From NCBI GenBank assembly GCA_032622095.1, contig CP136061.1:253655582-253719581 (forward strand): DNA of 64,000 bases, given 5' to 3'. This DNA is from Siphonodentalium dalli. Its lineage: Eukaryota; Mollusca; Scaphopoda; Gadilida; Siphonodentaliidae. The notes under the pieces are model-generated. The model searched no databases. It saw nothing but the letters and a program-made list of their open reading frames with translations, and was not told the DNA's origin. This document shows positions 28,830 to 41,193 of this stretch, piece by piece. The position numbers and the translations under genes were made by a program. Within the stretch, counting starts at the first letter, position 1. Each line of letters starts with the position of its first letter.

Positions 28830-30600
28830 ATGGATGCTAACAATTGATACCACTACCACTATGTCCGTTTCTGTCCCTGATAGTGATGTTGGTGTATGAT
28901 GATATCCAATCTCCAATATCTAACTCGGAGTATCTGTCTGAACCAATAAAGACTACATTTGGATTGGATGAAATTTATATTCCATATCCACCTGAATCCC
29001 GTTAACTTATTGGAAGAAATCCGATAGTATTAAAAATGGTCTATCTCTTTGTAAACATGTGTTTATAGTAACGCTGAATTAGTCATTGTCGCATGGTTTC
29101 AAGCAAAAAGACACACATGATCTCTCAAACATGAAAAAAGACACCCATGATGTCCCAAACGTGCAAAGACACCCAGGATCTCAAATTCTCACAAAATAAC
29201 GTTTGCTATATGTCATATAATTATTAATATTACAATAAATTTTTATTGTGTAATTTTGAAACAAATAAACGTTAATTAGTCTTATTATCGCTTATACCTA
29301 TGTAACACAGCAATACAAACTATCAATATGGGACATTTGACGTTCGGAGCATAGCCATGGGAACACCCTAATGATCGCTATCGCTATATGGTATCCGCTG
29401 AGTGGTCTGCTCTAAAATAGAACAACAAACGGTATCACTTATTCATCTTATTTTATAATAAAATATTCGGAATAAAATCAATATTAATTGATAGAAGCAT
29501 TTCCGGGCATAGGTCTTCAATTCATATTTATTATTTTGTATCCACGAAACTATTTCAAAATTGTTATATGAAGAGAAAATTCATCTTTAATAATTATCGC
29601 TGATAATTGGATATCTAAATTGTCGCATTCAATCAGTCAACATCCTTTTATGAACCTTTGTTGTGTTGACATAATTGCCAGACGGTTTCTGATTTATACA
29701 TATACATGTAGTAGTAGTAGTAGTAGTAGTAGTATGTATGTATGTATTTGTACAATATATATAGACATATGGTACAATACAATATTCTAACGTGAGCATA
29801 TGTATATTGTACAGGAGCGGCATGGCCAAATGGACCGTCTTCCTGCCGCCCTATATATAACTGGAATTCAAGTCATAAAGCGACAACGTGAAATGGACGA
29901 ATATTTTTTGAAATAACGGAATGGTGCACCCAATCAAATTACATTATGTGCATACATGACGGTTGTACCATGCACTGGGCATAATATTACTTTAACATAG
30001 GTGCTGAGTCTGGCTGAAGTATGATGTCTTTAGAAAGGACCAGAGCAAGAGCTTTTTAATGTTGCTTTTCATTTTGTTCGTAATCATCACTTAAAGAAGG
30101 CGTCCCATTCGTAATAAAAAATCTCAATATCAAACTATAAATTTGAAGGAACACATTATTATCCTTTATAACCAATGTACGTTATAGTACTGTAACAACA
30201 CTTGTTTACCGTCACACTCTGAGAGATGTGTTCTAATTATGTAGAATAAGTGGTCTAAAAACAGGATGTTTTGAGGTGGTCATTTTTGGAAATATTTGCA
30301 AATGGCACTGCATTCTCAAGATAATGAATCCAACTAAGGTATATACTATGTGTACTATCTGAAACCATGACTGTGCGAAATGAATATCAGATATGCAAGG
30401 ATATTTTAGTTTTTAAGTAGCCATTTGCTGAACTATTTTTTGGAGAAAAATCACCATGATAAAACAACATAATGTCCGAAAAAATGAATCAGTAAAGGAA
30501 CGTTCATGTCTGCCAGATTATTACAAACGGGGTTGAATAATATTTATTTATTACACACTTAGCCGTGATTTATAAGGATTTCTCGTTGAATTAAAAGTGA
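28830..30600. other. Receptor 3' module tail and intergenic DNA
   Basis: 28890-29060 is a diverged copy of the unit at 16160-16440. Three degenerate ~35-bp units with AAAAGACACCCATGAT lie at 29104-29190. A (GTA)n microsatellite runs from 29708 to 29733, followed by (TATG)n. No gene seen. Confidence 0.5.
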
Positions 30601-30730
30601 TAATGTCACACCTGTGAATTACGTCACGGCCGAGAGAACACGATTTTTCTCGTAGCCCGCCCTAAGCCGGAACTATTTTTGTTTACGTAAACAGGAAGCG
30701 CGTGTTTGAGCTGTCATCTGCGCTGTCAAA

Positions 30731-32093
30731 ATGTCTGACAATACGGACATCGACGAATTTACGAGATATTTTATTTTATCTGAATTTGAAGAGCTTCCAC
30801 CTCCGAATAGATCACTTGCAAGCACAGTGACGAAAATTCCAGAATTACCTGATGCAATAAAAATGCCAGTATTGCCACATATGACCGGCTCGAACTCTGA
30901 CAGTGAAACTGGTACATTTCGACTTCGTACCGAAATGAACAGTCAACAGCAAGGTGAAGGTGTTTTTAGCTCAGGCGTTACTAACAGTCGGTTTGGGCTG
31001 ATAGATCAGGGAGCCATTGCTGACACTATTGCTGACCAAGAAAATGTGAACACACGTTAAAAAAACTGAAAGCCACGTGCGTCTTTTTAGTGTGTTCTGT
31101 AATGAGCAGGGAGTAGACACCAAGCCAGATCTGGTGGAAACTCAAACATTGGACTTGTTATTTTGGGAATATTCTCAGTGTTGTGAGAAAAAACAATGGG
31201 GACGATTATGAACCTTCCACTATTCGAGGTTTGTGTCCAGTTTGGAGCGTTATTTGCGTTCACAGCACTACCACACTACCACACCGTCAATAAGAACCCT
31301 CTGTTTCCACACAGTAACAAACAAGGCTGTTGTTACGAAGATGAAATATCTAAAATCTCTTGGTCATGGTAATAAACCAAATGAATCAGATGAATTGACT
31401 GATGAAGACATTGAAAACTTCTTCAAGACAGGTCAGATGGGAACAGACACACCCAACCAGATTGTGAATTTCCTTCATGTAACATTCTCAATGGTTATTG
31501 GAATGCGCGGTGGCAGACAATAACGTAGACTAACATGGGGTGACATAAGCCTTTCTACAGATGAGTATGGTGATGCATATTTGGAGCATATACGCGAGCG
31601 GCAAACTAAAACTCGAACAGGCACAGATCCAACAAATATTAGGACATTTAAACCAAAGGCATGTCACTATATGGAAGATATGCAACGCTGTCCAGTACGA
31701 GCTTACACAATATATAGAGACAAATGAACTTCTGCCATGTGTACACCTGACTCGCCATTCTTCCTTGAGATAAACTATACGAAAAATCCCAATCTACCTT
31801 GGTTCAAAAACTGTCCTATGGGAGTGAACCATATTTACGGTCTAGTAAAGAAAATGAAATCAAAATGTGACGAAATAATGCAGAACGAAGATGCGAGGAA
31901 AATAACAAATCACAGTGTGCGCAAACATATGATGCAGAAATGTAACGAAATGGGACTTCCTGCTAACTGTACTATCCCAATAAGTGGACACAGGAATGTA
32001 GGCAGTGCCAGTAATTACAGTAAATTGAATGAAAAGCAACAGATAAAAATGGATACAATTACCACACATTGCCATTACTTTTCACGTCAGTGA
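30731..32093 (+). pseudogene. Crypton-type tyrosine recombinase (DUF3504-like), interrupted
   Basis: ATG 30731 opens a 109-codon N-terminal frame, followed by a frame-shifted segment (about 31060-31230). From 31233 to 32093 a single frame carries the core, interrupted only by TAA (31521-31523) and TGA (31725-31727). Core motifs in order: LERYLRSQHY, GNKPNESDELTDEDIE, GMRGGR (first catalytic Arg), LTWGDISL, RQTKTRTG, FKPKACHYM, PFFLEINY, WFKNCPMG, NHSVRKHMMQK (H-x-x-R), SGHRNV and NYSKLNEKQQ with the nucleophile Tyr. This matches the Crypton recombinase family, also found domesticated in animal ZMYM/QRICH1-like proteins. Intronless, flanked by AT-rich DNA; no terminal repeats are expected of Cryptons. 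Two stops plus a shift indicate recent inactivation. Confidence 0.8.
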
Positions 32094-32279
32094 AATGAGG
32101 CTGTTCCGTCTTTGGTGTAATCTGTATTCCCGTTGTCAGATGAAGTGTGTGTTACGAAACAAACCAAATTTGTGGTGGTGATGAGTTTAAATAAATTTAT
32201 GGATATATTCAGTATTTTTGCTACCCCGGCCACCATAATTATCGCTAGCCATTTTGAATTGTGTCGACTATTTTTTATA

Positions 32280-32679
32280 TTAACCCTTTACCCAACAAAC
32301 CGGCCAAAACCGGCCAAATAAAGCTTCAACAACCTAAAATATCTTCGGTCTGTCTCAATAGAACCATACAAATATGGATATCATTGGAACCGGCTCCTTG
32401 ACCACATTGTGATAGTTACAGTTATGCCCTGTGCCAATGCATTCTCTTATATATGCGAGTCGACCATAGGTCGCCTCGCATATATAAGAGAATGCATTGG
32501 CCTAAAAAAAATCTTTTTTTAACACTTTTTACCATTTTTTCTTACATTCTTTAACAATTTTATAATTTTTAATGTGTTAAGCCAATGCATTCTCTTATAT
32601 ATGCGAGGCGACCTATGGTCGACTCGCATATATAAGAGAATGCATTGGCAAAGGGCCCTTCTGTTGGGTAAAGGGTTAA
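32280..32679. mobile_element. piggyBac-like MITE, copy A
   Basis: TTAA at both ends (32280-32283 and 32676-32679), with termini CCCTTTACCCAACA at each end as inverted repeats. TTAA targets with CCC termini are the piggyBac signature. Inside are two ~69-bp near-perfect palindromes (about 32435-32504 and 32581-32650), each running from GCCAATGCATTCTCTTATAT to its complement around a GTCGACC/AGGTCGCC centre, separated by ~75 bp of T-rich sequence. No ORF. Orientation is opposite to the copy at 37644. Confidence 0.85.
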
Positions 32680-32689
32680 TGTCATGAAA

Positions 32690-34090
32690 CTGATGTATGT
32701 GCTGTTTGTTTCCAACCCTGCTACTGAGATATGTTTTTGTTTTGTTTTATATTATTTATTGACACTCTTAAACATGGACATTTCATATTGTCCGATAGTA
32801 CATAAGATAGTAGTTATTGTTATATGTGTTCCCGGATCTAGGATACACTTCCTTTCCCCAGTGATTATAATGATAGTGTTAATTGTATAGATAGGCACAG
32901 TACGTCGAGATGTAAATGATATAGTATAAGAACACACAAGCATAATTAACAAGATAATATTCTTAATTGGTTATGACTGGTAGCAACCATTGTATAAGTT
33001 AGGGAGGATCAAACCACTATCAATTCTATAGTAAACAATAGTATGATACACGTCATAGACAAGGGTATCATGGTATCTCAGACCTTATTTGGACGCATGA
33101 TACACCATACGTTGAATTAATTACTCATGTCGAGAAATACAGGGACACTCCCGCTCTGACCGCCGATTCACAAACTCCTCTGTTCGTCTACCGATGCTTG
33201 CTGTGTTTATCGAGAGAGACTTATACAAATATAAAGGTATTGAATCTTTTGGATTCTTTATTGTTTATTGTTCCCGAACGCGGTCAACTGTACCTTCAAC
33301 ACTAGACACTACGCGACAATATTCACTGTCATTTGTGGTATGGGGCTTCTCTTACTCATAACTCTCTTGCTGTCATTCTATTGAGATACTTTCACAAGTA
33401 CATTGTACATATTTTGCACACAAAAAATAGAAAAGATAATGGGAGATACAATACTATTCTCATTCAAATTTCAATTTTGTTTCGAACGGTCTGCGGTATG
33501 ACCCATGGTAAACAGTTAAAACTCGTAGGCAGGTCCAGTGCCCTTCACGAGACGCAATCGGGCCACAATATTGGGCTGTCATGGAAAAGTTGTTATAATG
33601 TCTGCATAGCGAATCGTCGTTGACAATCACAACACCTCCGTGTGAACATTTGTGTTTACACCAGCCTCACTTCTCCTTAATTATATCGGATATTCCAACG
33701 ATTTATGAGCTGAAAATCACAGCGCGGGTTGGCAAGATATCCGCCTATACGCACATATCTTAGAACATGCAAAACTGTGACAACGTAGTTGGAACAACCG
33801 AAGGTTTTTACTAAATTCACTAATATTTTCGTACATGACTGGTTAACAGGATATATGCATACCCGGCGACATCTACACCTATTGTACGTTATATACATGT
33901 GTGGTGGGTTTCCCCACTGGGCAAGCGATCACATGTTAGCATTTACTTGTTTATTATTAGCAGTGAACCTCTTTGTACGAGCTACCACATTTGTATTTTA
34001 AAAATGCACCAAAAAATGCTCGAACCCTCATTGAAATCACGTCGAATCCTCCGCACATTTGTGTATGATCAACAACTCCCAATTTGTGTG
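32690..34090. other. Intergenic, no recognised gene
   Basis: Short ORFs only. A TATA-like ATATAAAGG lies near 33230 in a T-rich context. Nothing I can name. Confidence 0.3.
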
Positions 34091-34091
34091 T

Positions 34092-35131
34092 GATCAACAA
34101 CGCCCAAAGAACGCGCATGCGCGAACTGCCTTCAAATTGGCCACGCCCACCACCAATGTTTGAACCCGATTGTGTGTAGATCGTGTATGGGTCAAGGACA
34201 CCGCTCACGTGAATGTTTTCGATTCAAGAAAAGGTTGCAGGAATCAAAAACTAGCCGCGCAAGCAGCGTAACAGATTACCGTGGGAACTGGCTCCGGGAC
34301 AGACGAGTCAACGATTGGCTGAACACAAGTAATATGCACAATGACAAAACAGACAATGGTGACGTAAATTCCACCACCACAATAAGTGAGTTCGGTCATA
34401 GTAATAGCAGGGACCATGTAAACAAGAAACAGGAAAACAGAGATATGAACGAGACGGTTGGTGATGACGGGAAAGGAGATAATCAAAATGACACAAATGA
34501 GGATATTCCTATTGATACTGTGATTCTGGGTGCAAGCAATTGCAATAATGTCGCACCCCTACTGGAGTCACAACCAAATATCAAGATGGTCCAGCGCTCA
34601 GGGGATTCATACGAACATGCTGACAAGCTACTGAAAGAAGCAGACCGCATGAAACGCATTGTACCTGATAACGTTTGTCAGGTGATAGTACAGCTTGCTA
34701 CGAACGACATTGGAAACTCTGGTGGGAGAGTTAGTGTAGCAATATCACACTTCAGCAATAAACTCAGTGGTATACAGGCTGCGTTTCCAAAAGCATCTGT
34801 CTCTGTCTGCAGTGCCCCACCCCCCCCCCCACGCAAAGGCATGGGACAAAACATCCAGTATTTCAACCAGGCCACAAATACATTTAATGACTTCCTCAAA
34901 TCGTATTGTGAAACCAAGTCAGATGTTATGTATGCAGATACAATGGATGTGTTAATCAAAGACGGTGTTGTCTCTAAGAATATGTATTCGAAGGACCCGA
35001 AAGGTGTTCACATCAGTCCCAAGGGGAAAGAACAGTTGGCTGAACGTTTCTTAAGAGTGGCAAAGAAGCGAGGTTGGACCGAGAAACTCCTAGCCCTCAA
35101 AATAATACCGACAAGAAGGATTGATTTATAG
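34092..35131 (+). CDS. Non-LTR retrotransposon ORF1: zinc knuckles plus SGNH-like domain
   Basis: The frame is open from just after a TGA at about 34089-34091 to TAG at 35131. It starts with two CCHC knuckles, both C-x2-C-x4-H-x4-C (about 34110-34150 and 34175-34215), then ~100 hydrophilic residues. A domain with DTVILGASN (SGNH block I position), VIVQLATNDIGN (block III-like) and GVHISPKGKEQLAERF (C-terminal Asp/His block) follows. Esterase-like SGNH domains in ORF1 are known from CR1/L2-type LINEs. No ATG lies before the first knuckle, so the 5' end is missing. An internal C-run gives a Pro tract. The core reads as intact, but the element is truncated. Confidence 0.65.
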
Positions 35132-35167
35132 ACTATGAACTATTTAGACAATTTATGAAGCACCTAC

Positions 35168-35800
35168 ATGGTTTATGCAGAAACTGGCCGAATGCCATTA
35201 GAAATTTTAATTAAAACACGAATTATTCAATATTGGTGTAGAGTAATTAACATGGATGAAAAGCGATATTCTAAAGTACTATATCAGTTATCACGCACGT
35301 TATCAGACGTCTCACGTCATATCAGTTGGCTGAGTTCCATTCGTCATACCTTAGAGTCATGCTCCCAAGCTCATGTATTTGATAGCGACATAGCGACAAA
35401 CGTAGACCAACTTATCGAGTACGTGAAATGTAGTCTGATTAGCCAATTCCGATCGAACTGGGAAGCAGATCTGCAAAAATCTAATCGGGGGAAAATATAT
35501 CAGATATTCAAACATGATATCTCATATGAAGGTTATCTAGACACTCCAAATGAATTTAATAGAACTATATTATGTAAATTTAGAACATCAAATCACCATT
35601 TACCAGTGGAAACCGGTCGCTGGAATGGTACAGATCTAAGGGAACGAACATGCCCGCTATGTAGAGAAAACAGACTAGGAGACGAATGCTATTACCTATT
35701 CGAATGTGAAGAGCTTGAGTGCGAGAGAAAATGTCATATATCAAAAGAATACCTGAATAGACCAAACATTACAACAATGGATGAACTTATCAATGTATAA
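35168..35800 (+). pseudogene. LINE ORF2 C-terminal tail
   Basis: 210 codons beginning MVYAETGRMPLEILIKTRIIQYW, a block usually found C-terminal to the RT in LINE ORF2 proteins, and ending with RERTCPLCRENRLGDECYYLFEC, a Cys-x2-Cys...Gly-Asp-Glu motif, then YLNRPN. It lies only 37 bp after ORF1, so the endonuclease and RT are missing: an internal deletion joined ORF1 to the ORF2 tail. Related tails occur at 38430-39040 (+) and 44226-44810 (-). Confidence 0.6.
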
Positions 35801-36149
35801 AACCCATGCCAAATACGGCGTCTATGCAAATTTATACATACCCTTTTTAAGAGGTTCGACGAAAATCCGCCTAGTTGACATATACCATCTGAACTATTTA
35901 GTTATTGATACTATTAAACCTTTCGAATGAGTACATATAATATTCTAATCGTAACTACATGATCTCCAATGCCGCCGTACATTTGTACATATTGTATATA
36001 TATACTTGTTACCAATTTTTGTATATAAGTTATGTTAATCTTCATACTCATCTGTCATGTGTCATGAGAATAAATTATTGCATTGCTCACAATGAATCCT
36101 CGGATCGATTTCACCGTGTGAGTAATAACTGCTCTGAAGCAGTCATTGT
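35801..36149. other. LINE 3' end and spacer
   Basis: AT-rich, with TATATATA near 35995. No coding signal; it presumably includes the 3'UTR of the LINE remnant. Confidence 0.35.
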
Positions 36150-36472
36150 CTACGGTTGGATTAGCAGTTGTGTCACAGGCCTGTTAAGATATTGAAAAAT
36201 TGATTGATCTAATTACTTTGTGAATACAACATATGCAGAATGATAGACAATAGTGACGTGAACATTAGGATTTGTGTTCAGATGGAGTTGGTGGCGGATC
36301 TACACAATATGAGTTTATCAGTTTTTAGTGCTGTCAATTTCCGCACCGCCTCTCTCCGTAACAGCGCAGTACAGTGTATACATACTTTGCGCCACGGTTA
36401 CGGTGAGTACTAATTTGATTCAGATTCCCTCTGGTCCTTAAAGGAATTAAATACTAGGTTCGTGAGAGTAAA
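36150..36472 (+). promoter_or_regulatory. 5' flank shared by GPCR subfamily B
   Basis: Counterpart of 26180-26516, with the same ordered words up to the ATG. The CT-rich tract is shorter here. Confidence 0.55.
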
Positions 36473-37594
36473 ATGGCAACTTCAATGAGAAACACATCAA
36501 CGGAAAGTCAACTATCGTCTGCCGATAATTCAACCAAAAACGTTACAACCACAGAAACCAATAATGTGACGTTAGGCATTGTTCAAGTGCTACTGGTTTT
36601 CATTGGAACTATCGGGAATGTTTTGATATTAATTGTATTTACTCGTCCTACGATGAGAATAAAACGGTCCTCATTGTTGTTTATGGCATTGGCGATAGCA
36701 GATCTTGTTCCACTGTACATTACTTTGCTACCCGATGCGATCAACATAATTTCCCGTTGGAACATAGTTCACGTGAGCGACGCATCTTGTAAAGTATACA
36801 CATTTCTTATCTATTCTTCTGCAGATATCTGCGTCTGGATCCTCGTTATACTGACTGTCGATCGAACCATACACGTGTGTTTTCACATAAAGAACTCCTT
36901 CTTTTCCAGCCAGAAGTCAGTAATCAGTGGAATTGTGTTCGTTGTAATTGGAAGTCTGCTGGTGAATTGTCACTTTTTATATGGACTACAATTATCTACG
37001 GGGAATGATAATCAATTGGTGGTTTGCATCACTACCGGGCCGGCAGAATATGTCTGGTTTGTCAACAACGTCTGGTTCTGGTTGGATGTTGTCAAGTATT
37101 CATTGGTTCCAGTCATCATTATCGCATCCTGCAACACTCTACTCATTTTCGAAATCAGGAAAACAAAAAGAGCCTTGATTTATTTCGCTGGGAGCAACGA
37201 CCAAGCAAGACAAGGAAACAAAGGGACATCATCGACTTCATTAATGCTAATAGCAACGAGTTTCCAACTCCTGGTCACAACAACGCCACTGGTCTTAACA
37301 ATGGCAATCAACACAGCAGATGATTTAAGCTTGTTCGGGACCACTGTGTATGGTATTCTTGGGACACTGAACATTGCTAATAATTGCTTGAATTTTTTCA
37401 CGTATGTTATAAGCGGTAAGAAATTCAGAGCCGAACTCTGGCGTGTTCTGAAACAGAGATGGCCAAACTCGATAACTGTAGCATCTCTAAGTCTTAGCAC
37501 ACAACAAACAGGCCAAACCCAACCGACGAATGGATCACATCGGCATCTAGGAGTCAGAAATCCGGAGGGAAATGATACCAATCGTCCAGAGTAA
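36473..37594 (+). CDS. Class A orphan GPCR, copy 3
   Basis: 373 residues from ATG 36473, in a good context (AAAATGG). TM1 GTIGNVLILIVFTRPTM, TM2 LAIADLVPLY, TM3 DASCKVYTF to VDRTIHVC, an extracellular-loop Cys (LVVC), TM5 SLVPVIIIASCN, TM7 NNCLNFFTYVISG, helix 8 FRAELWRVLKQ. The C-tail is Gln/Thr/Asn-rich and ends NRPE. It is closest to copy 2 by sequence and by 5' flank. A piggyBac-like MITE sits 50 bp after the stop. Intact; ligand unknown. Confidence 0.87.
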   Translation: MATSMRNTSTESQLSSADNSTKNVTTTETNNVTLGIVQVLLVFIGTIGNVLILIVFTRPTMRIKRSSLLFMALAIADLVPLYITLLPDAINIISRWNIVHVSDASCKVYTFLIYSSADICVWILVILTVDRTIHVCFHIKNSFFSSQKSVISGIVFVVIGSLLVNCHFLYGLQLSTGNDNQLVVCITTGPAEYVWFVNNVWFWLDVVKYSLVPVIIIASCNTLLIFEIRKTKRALIYFAGSNDQARQGNKGTSSTSLMLIATSFQLLVTTTPLVLTMAINTADDLSLFGTTVYGILGTLNIANNCLNFFTYVISGKKFRAELWRVLKQRWPNSITVASLSLSTQQTGQTQPTNGSHRHLGVRNPEGNDTNRPE

Positions 37595-37643
37595 ACAACA
37601 ACAGAGGAATATTGACCACCTAATACCTGTTTTAAGTTTTTCA

Positions 37644-38042
37644 TTAACCCTTTACCCAACAGAAGGGCCCTGTGCCAATGCATTCTCTTATATATGCGAG
37701 TCGACCATAGGTCGCCTCGCATATATAAGAGAATGCATTGGCTTAACACATTAAAAATTATAAAATTGTTAAAGAATGTAAGAAAAAATGGTAAAAAGTG
37801 TTTAAAAAAGTTTTTTTTAGGCCAATGCATTCTCTTATATATGCGAGGCGACCTATGGTCGACTCGCATATATAAGAGAATGCATTGGCACAGGGCATAA
37901 CTGTAACCATCACAATGTGGTCAAGGAGCCGGTTCCAATGATGTCCATATTTGTATGGTTCTATTGAGACAGACCGAAGATATTTTAGGCTGTTGAAGCT
38001 TTATTTGGCCGGTTTTGGCCGGTTTGTTGGGTAAAGGGTTAA
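37644..38042. mobile_element. piggyBac-like MITE, copy B
   Basis: TTAA at 37644-37647 and 38039-38042, with the same CCCTTTACCCAACA termini and two full palindromes as copy A, in opposite orientation. Element body 391 bp. Very similar to copy A throughout. Confidence 0.85.
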
Positions 38043-38044
38043 TG

Positions 38045-38200
38045 GAACAAAGATATCCACACCTGGAATAGACTTAATTGGGTGTAATTTACAGCGTGTC
38101 TGCGATCAGTGTTACAATCGCGATACGTTCATGAAATATACTTATATTGCATCAAATTTTCAGCGTGTCAGGAATCAGTGGTACATATTTACAGTCGGAG
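38045..38200 (+). repeat. Receptor 3' flank block, copy 3
   Basis: Two diverged units of the 69-bp repeat (GTGTAATTTACAGCGTGTC and TTACAATC words). The MITE at 37644 is inserted between the receptor and this block. Confidence 0.5.
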
Positions 38201-38299
38201 TACGGAATGGTATTCTCTCGCGATAGTTCTTTCACAACCGAGACAAAATGCGTTGCGACCAAGGAAAATGAACATGAACGTTCGGACTAATTTGTAAAA

Positions 38300-39130
38300 T
38301 GCAGAGATTGAATCTTTTAATTTCATGTGTCTTGGACCTCTACAAGAAACAGTTGTTCCTATTGTGTTATATGGTTCTGAAGTATGGGGTGTGAGAATGT
38401 TGCTATTACAAATACTACTGAATTGTGGTTTCTGAAGTTGAAACTCAACAGCAAGAACTAACATTAATGGTCTACGGAGAAACTGGATTATTCCTCATAG
38501 AGACACGAATTGTCATGTTCATTATAGAGACACGAATTGTCATGTTGTGTTCCAAACTGATGATGGGTAAAGAAACAAAGATAAGTTGTATGCTTTGCTG
38601 TAGCTTCTATAATAACAAACACCGCACAACAAGTCAAATGCGTGGGCTCATGGACTCGATAACCCAGGTGAAAAAGCTTTTTAATTATTCAGGAATGGGG
38701 ACATTTTGTTCTCCAAATATGTCAACCTGAACTGGTTAAACAGCGTAGTAAAGTAGAGGACGTGATATATTTATCTCCAGGAATGGTATGGCGCATTCAG
38801 TGTTTCTAAGTTTGGTTTTTGTAGAATAATTAAAGAATACCACGTAAAAGAAAATTACCTTTTCATATCCGAAAAAGTCATAGCTTTAATACGTTTTATA
38901 ACACGAAATGATAGGTTAGCGGTTGAAGTCGGAGATTGGACTGGAATTGATTTAGACAAACGACAATGTAATTTATGTACATGTAACAGCTCTGTTGGAG
39001 ATGAACTTCACTTTATTGGCTCAAACCCGACGTTGGTATAAATGCGACAACTTATGTGCATCAAGAACACATCAATATTGCAAAATATATGCCGATTTGT
39101 GATAGAGTCGAAGGATTGTTCGTATATGTG
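38300..39130 (+). pseudogene. LINE ORF2 tail fragment, heavily decayed
   Basis: Pieces in different frames: MVYGETG...IETRIVML (about 38466-38560, with a small internal duplication of an ~26-bp segment) and, near 38890-39020, IALIRFITRNDRLAVEVGDWTGIDL followed by QCNLC and GDELHFI. These are the same blocks as in 35168-35800. Confidence 0.55.
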
Positions 39131-41000
39131 GAATAGATAGGATTATCTTATGCGCACATATATACTCATCATACGTCATTTATGCGTATTTATTCATGTA
39201 TGTCCCTATCACAGACAAGAACAGAGCAGCGTGGCAAGAAGGTCAATGAGTCAGGTTGACCCACTGGCGGCGAACCAACCAAGCATGTACATGGTTGGTT
39301 CGCAATAGCTCCTTCAACCCTTCAATCTGGAGGAGTATATGTAAATACGGAGCGCAAAAACAATAACCTGTGTATAACACAGAACACCCGAATCCCTGGT
39401 CCGAAAATATCGATATACATGTAAACTAGATGTTAGTTAATTCGAATATTTACATTCCTTGCATGTATGTGTGGACCTGTCGTCGGCGGCGGACAGGGTC
39501 CGGACTCCACATGTAGTGGGCATATGTCCATGCATGGGGAGGTTCGGCATATCGGCCGACGCTATGGTCAACACATATATGGGGAATGCTAATATATTGA
39601 CATTATATATATAATAATACATATTATACAATATATACTATTTAGTTATAGCTAATATACACTGTTTATAATAAAGTCGATAGATAGTTTATTCCACAAG
39701 GACCGATACATGCATTCGTTAATATTTGAACTGCTCACCAATTATGTTGTTCTAAGAGTACATGTGATACATCCTTGAAATCTCGATGTAATGCTTGTAA
39801 TAATTCAATGTTTGTTTAGTTAATGTGAACCAGGGGTCGGTCTCTGTATATATTTATTGTTGTGTGTGTATCATTACTATCATACGATGTATGATTTATG
39901 AAAAATAAACAATTGTGTACTGTTATATGTATTTGGTCGTTTTCATGTAGCTTATATGTGTGTAATTTTATTACACTAAAAACCATAATCATAAGCACCC
40001 GTGTGGAACATGCACGCAGCCCGCAAAGCCTTGTTTTATATTGGAATGTGCAGAGAACTGTTATGTCTGATTGACTTGCTTGGCCGCACGAAATAATTAT
40101 TTGCACTTCAAATCAACGACAAGATATCAGATTATGTGGTGAAGCGAATGATCGTTAGGCTCGTGATTTTATCAGTTTACTGCGGGGTAATAAAAAAATT
40201 AAATACATATTTGGTATATTTTTGTAACCATTTTAAAACTGAATTTCTGTACAATTGTTTTTTTTTTAATTTTAGAGTTATCATATGCCTCGGAGCCAAC
40301 TCTGCCCATTTCATAGTAATTATAATGAATTGCGTAGATTTATCATATATTTAACCCAGACAGGGGAGTTTCACAGACTTATCCACACACATAACATGGG
40401 TGGGCTTCTAAAAGGTCTTACCTGCCAATTTGCCCGAAACTTTTTATTACATTTTGGAATCTACGGGTTCGATTACATAAGTTCCTCAGATAACTTGTCA
40501 ATATTTCAAGTATGAATGCCATTTTTTTAAGGGAAATTGGCGTTCTAAAATGTTGTATCTCAGTTCCCCGCGAAACATTTTCGTTAATTCTAAAATGTTT
40601 TTATTTTTATTTTTATTTTCGAAACCGTTCGTGATGGAATCATTCTAATTTGATTGTTTTGAAGAATGGCCAGAATGCGTATCCTTCTTATCCTGAGTGA
40701 GAGAGACTAACGACGCCGCGGGAATCGTCAAAACTAAAATGCTGCATAGACAAGATTTCGATTTTTAACTTCTAAAGTGTCATATAGCACAATCAAGGCA
40801 TATTTTCTCATCAACTAGAAGATAATTGAATATGAAAGTGTATCTATAACAACTGTGATATAGAGTGTTATTGTGCAAAGGTACATGTAGACACCTATTC
40901 TAGTTCGAAAATAAATAGTTTTTGTGTCTCCTGAACAATTTGATTTTCCCTTAAGAGGCCAACCGAGGATAATGTGATCACTTATTGTCTCAAAATATAT
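39131..41000. other. Intergenic with a receptor flank copy
   Basis: 39925-40170 is related to 15850-16130 (words GCTTATATGTGTGTAATTTTA and CAACGACAAGATATC), a receptor 3' flank without a receptor. The rest is AT-rich with no gene I recognise. Confidence 0.4.
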
Positions 41001-41004
41001 GTTA

Positions 41005-41193
41005 CTAGCAGGTGACCCGACTTCGTCCGGACATTGACCTTGAATTGACAATTTTGAAGGTTTGAAGGTCAAGGTCAGGTCGGAGTCACGATTTGACCCG
41101 CCCAAAACATTGCCCGTCGTCGAAATCCGTCCAGCAGTTTTCCCGGCCTTAGCTAACAGACAAACAAACAGAAGTCCCAAAATATATATTAGA
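41005..41193 (-). mobile_element. Short Helitron-like element
   Basis: On the minus strand it runs from TCTAATATATATTTTG (5' end at 41193) to CTAG (41008-41005), with flanking A and T as expected for A^T insertion. An imperfect hairpin (CCGGACGAAGTCGGG region, about 41016-41030) precedes the CTAG end. It is related to the elements at 62.1-63.9 kb. No Rep/helicase coding. Confidence 0.5.

Noticed and set aside
37694-37900. ORFs with repeated RVDHRSPRIYKRMHW peptide (also at 42512 and 54671)
   Set aside because: Translations of the 69-bp MITE palindromes, open on both strands.
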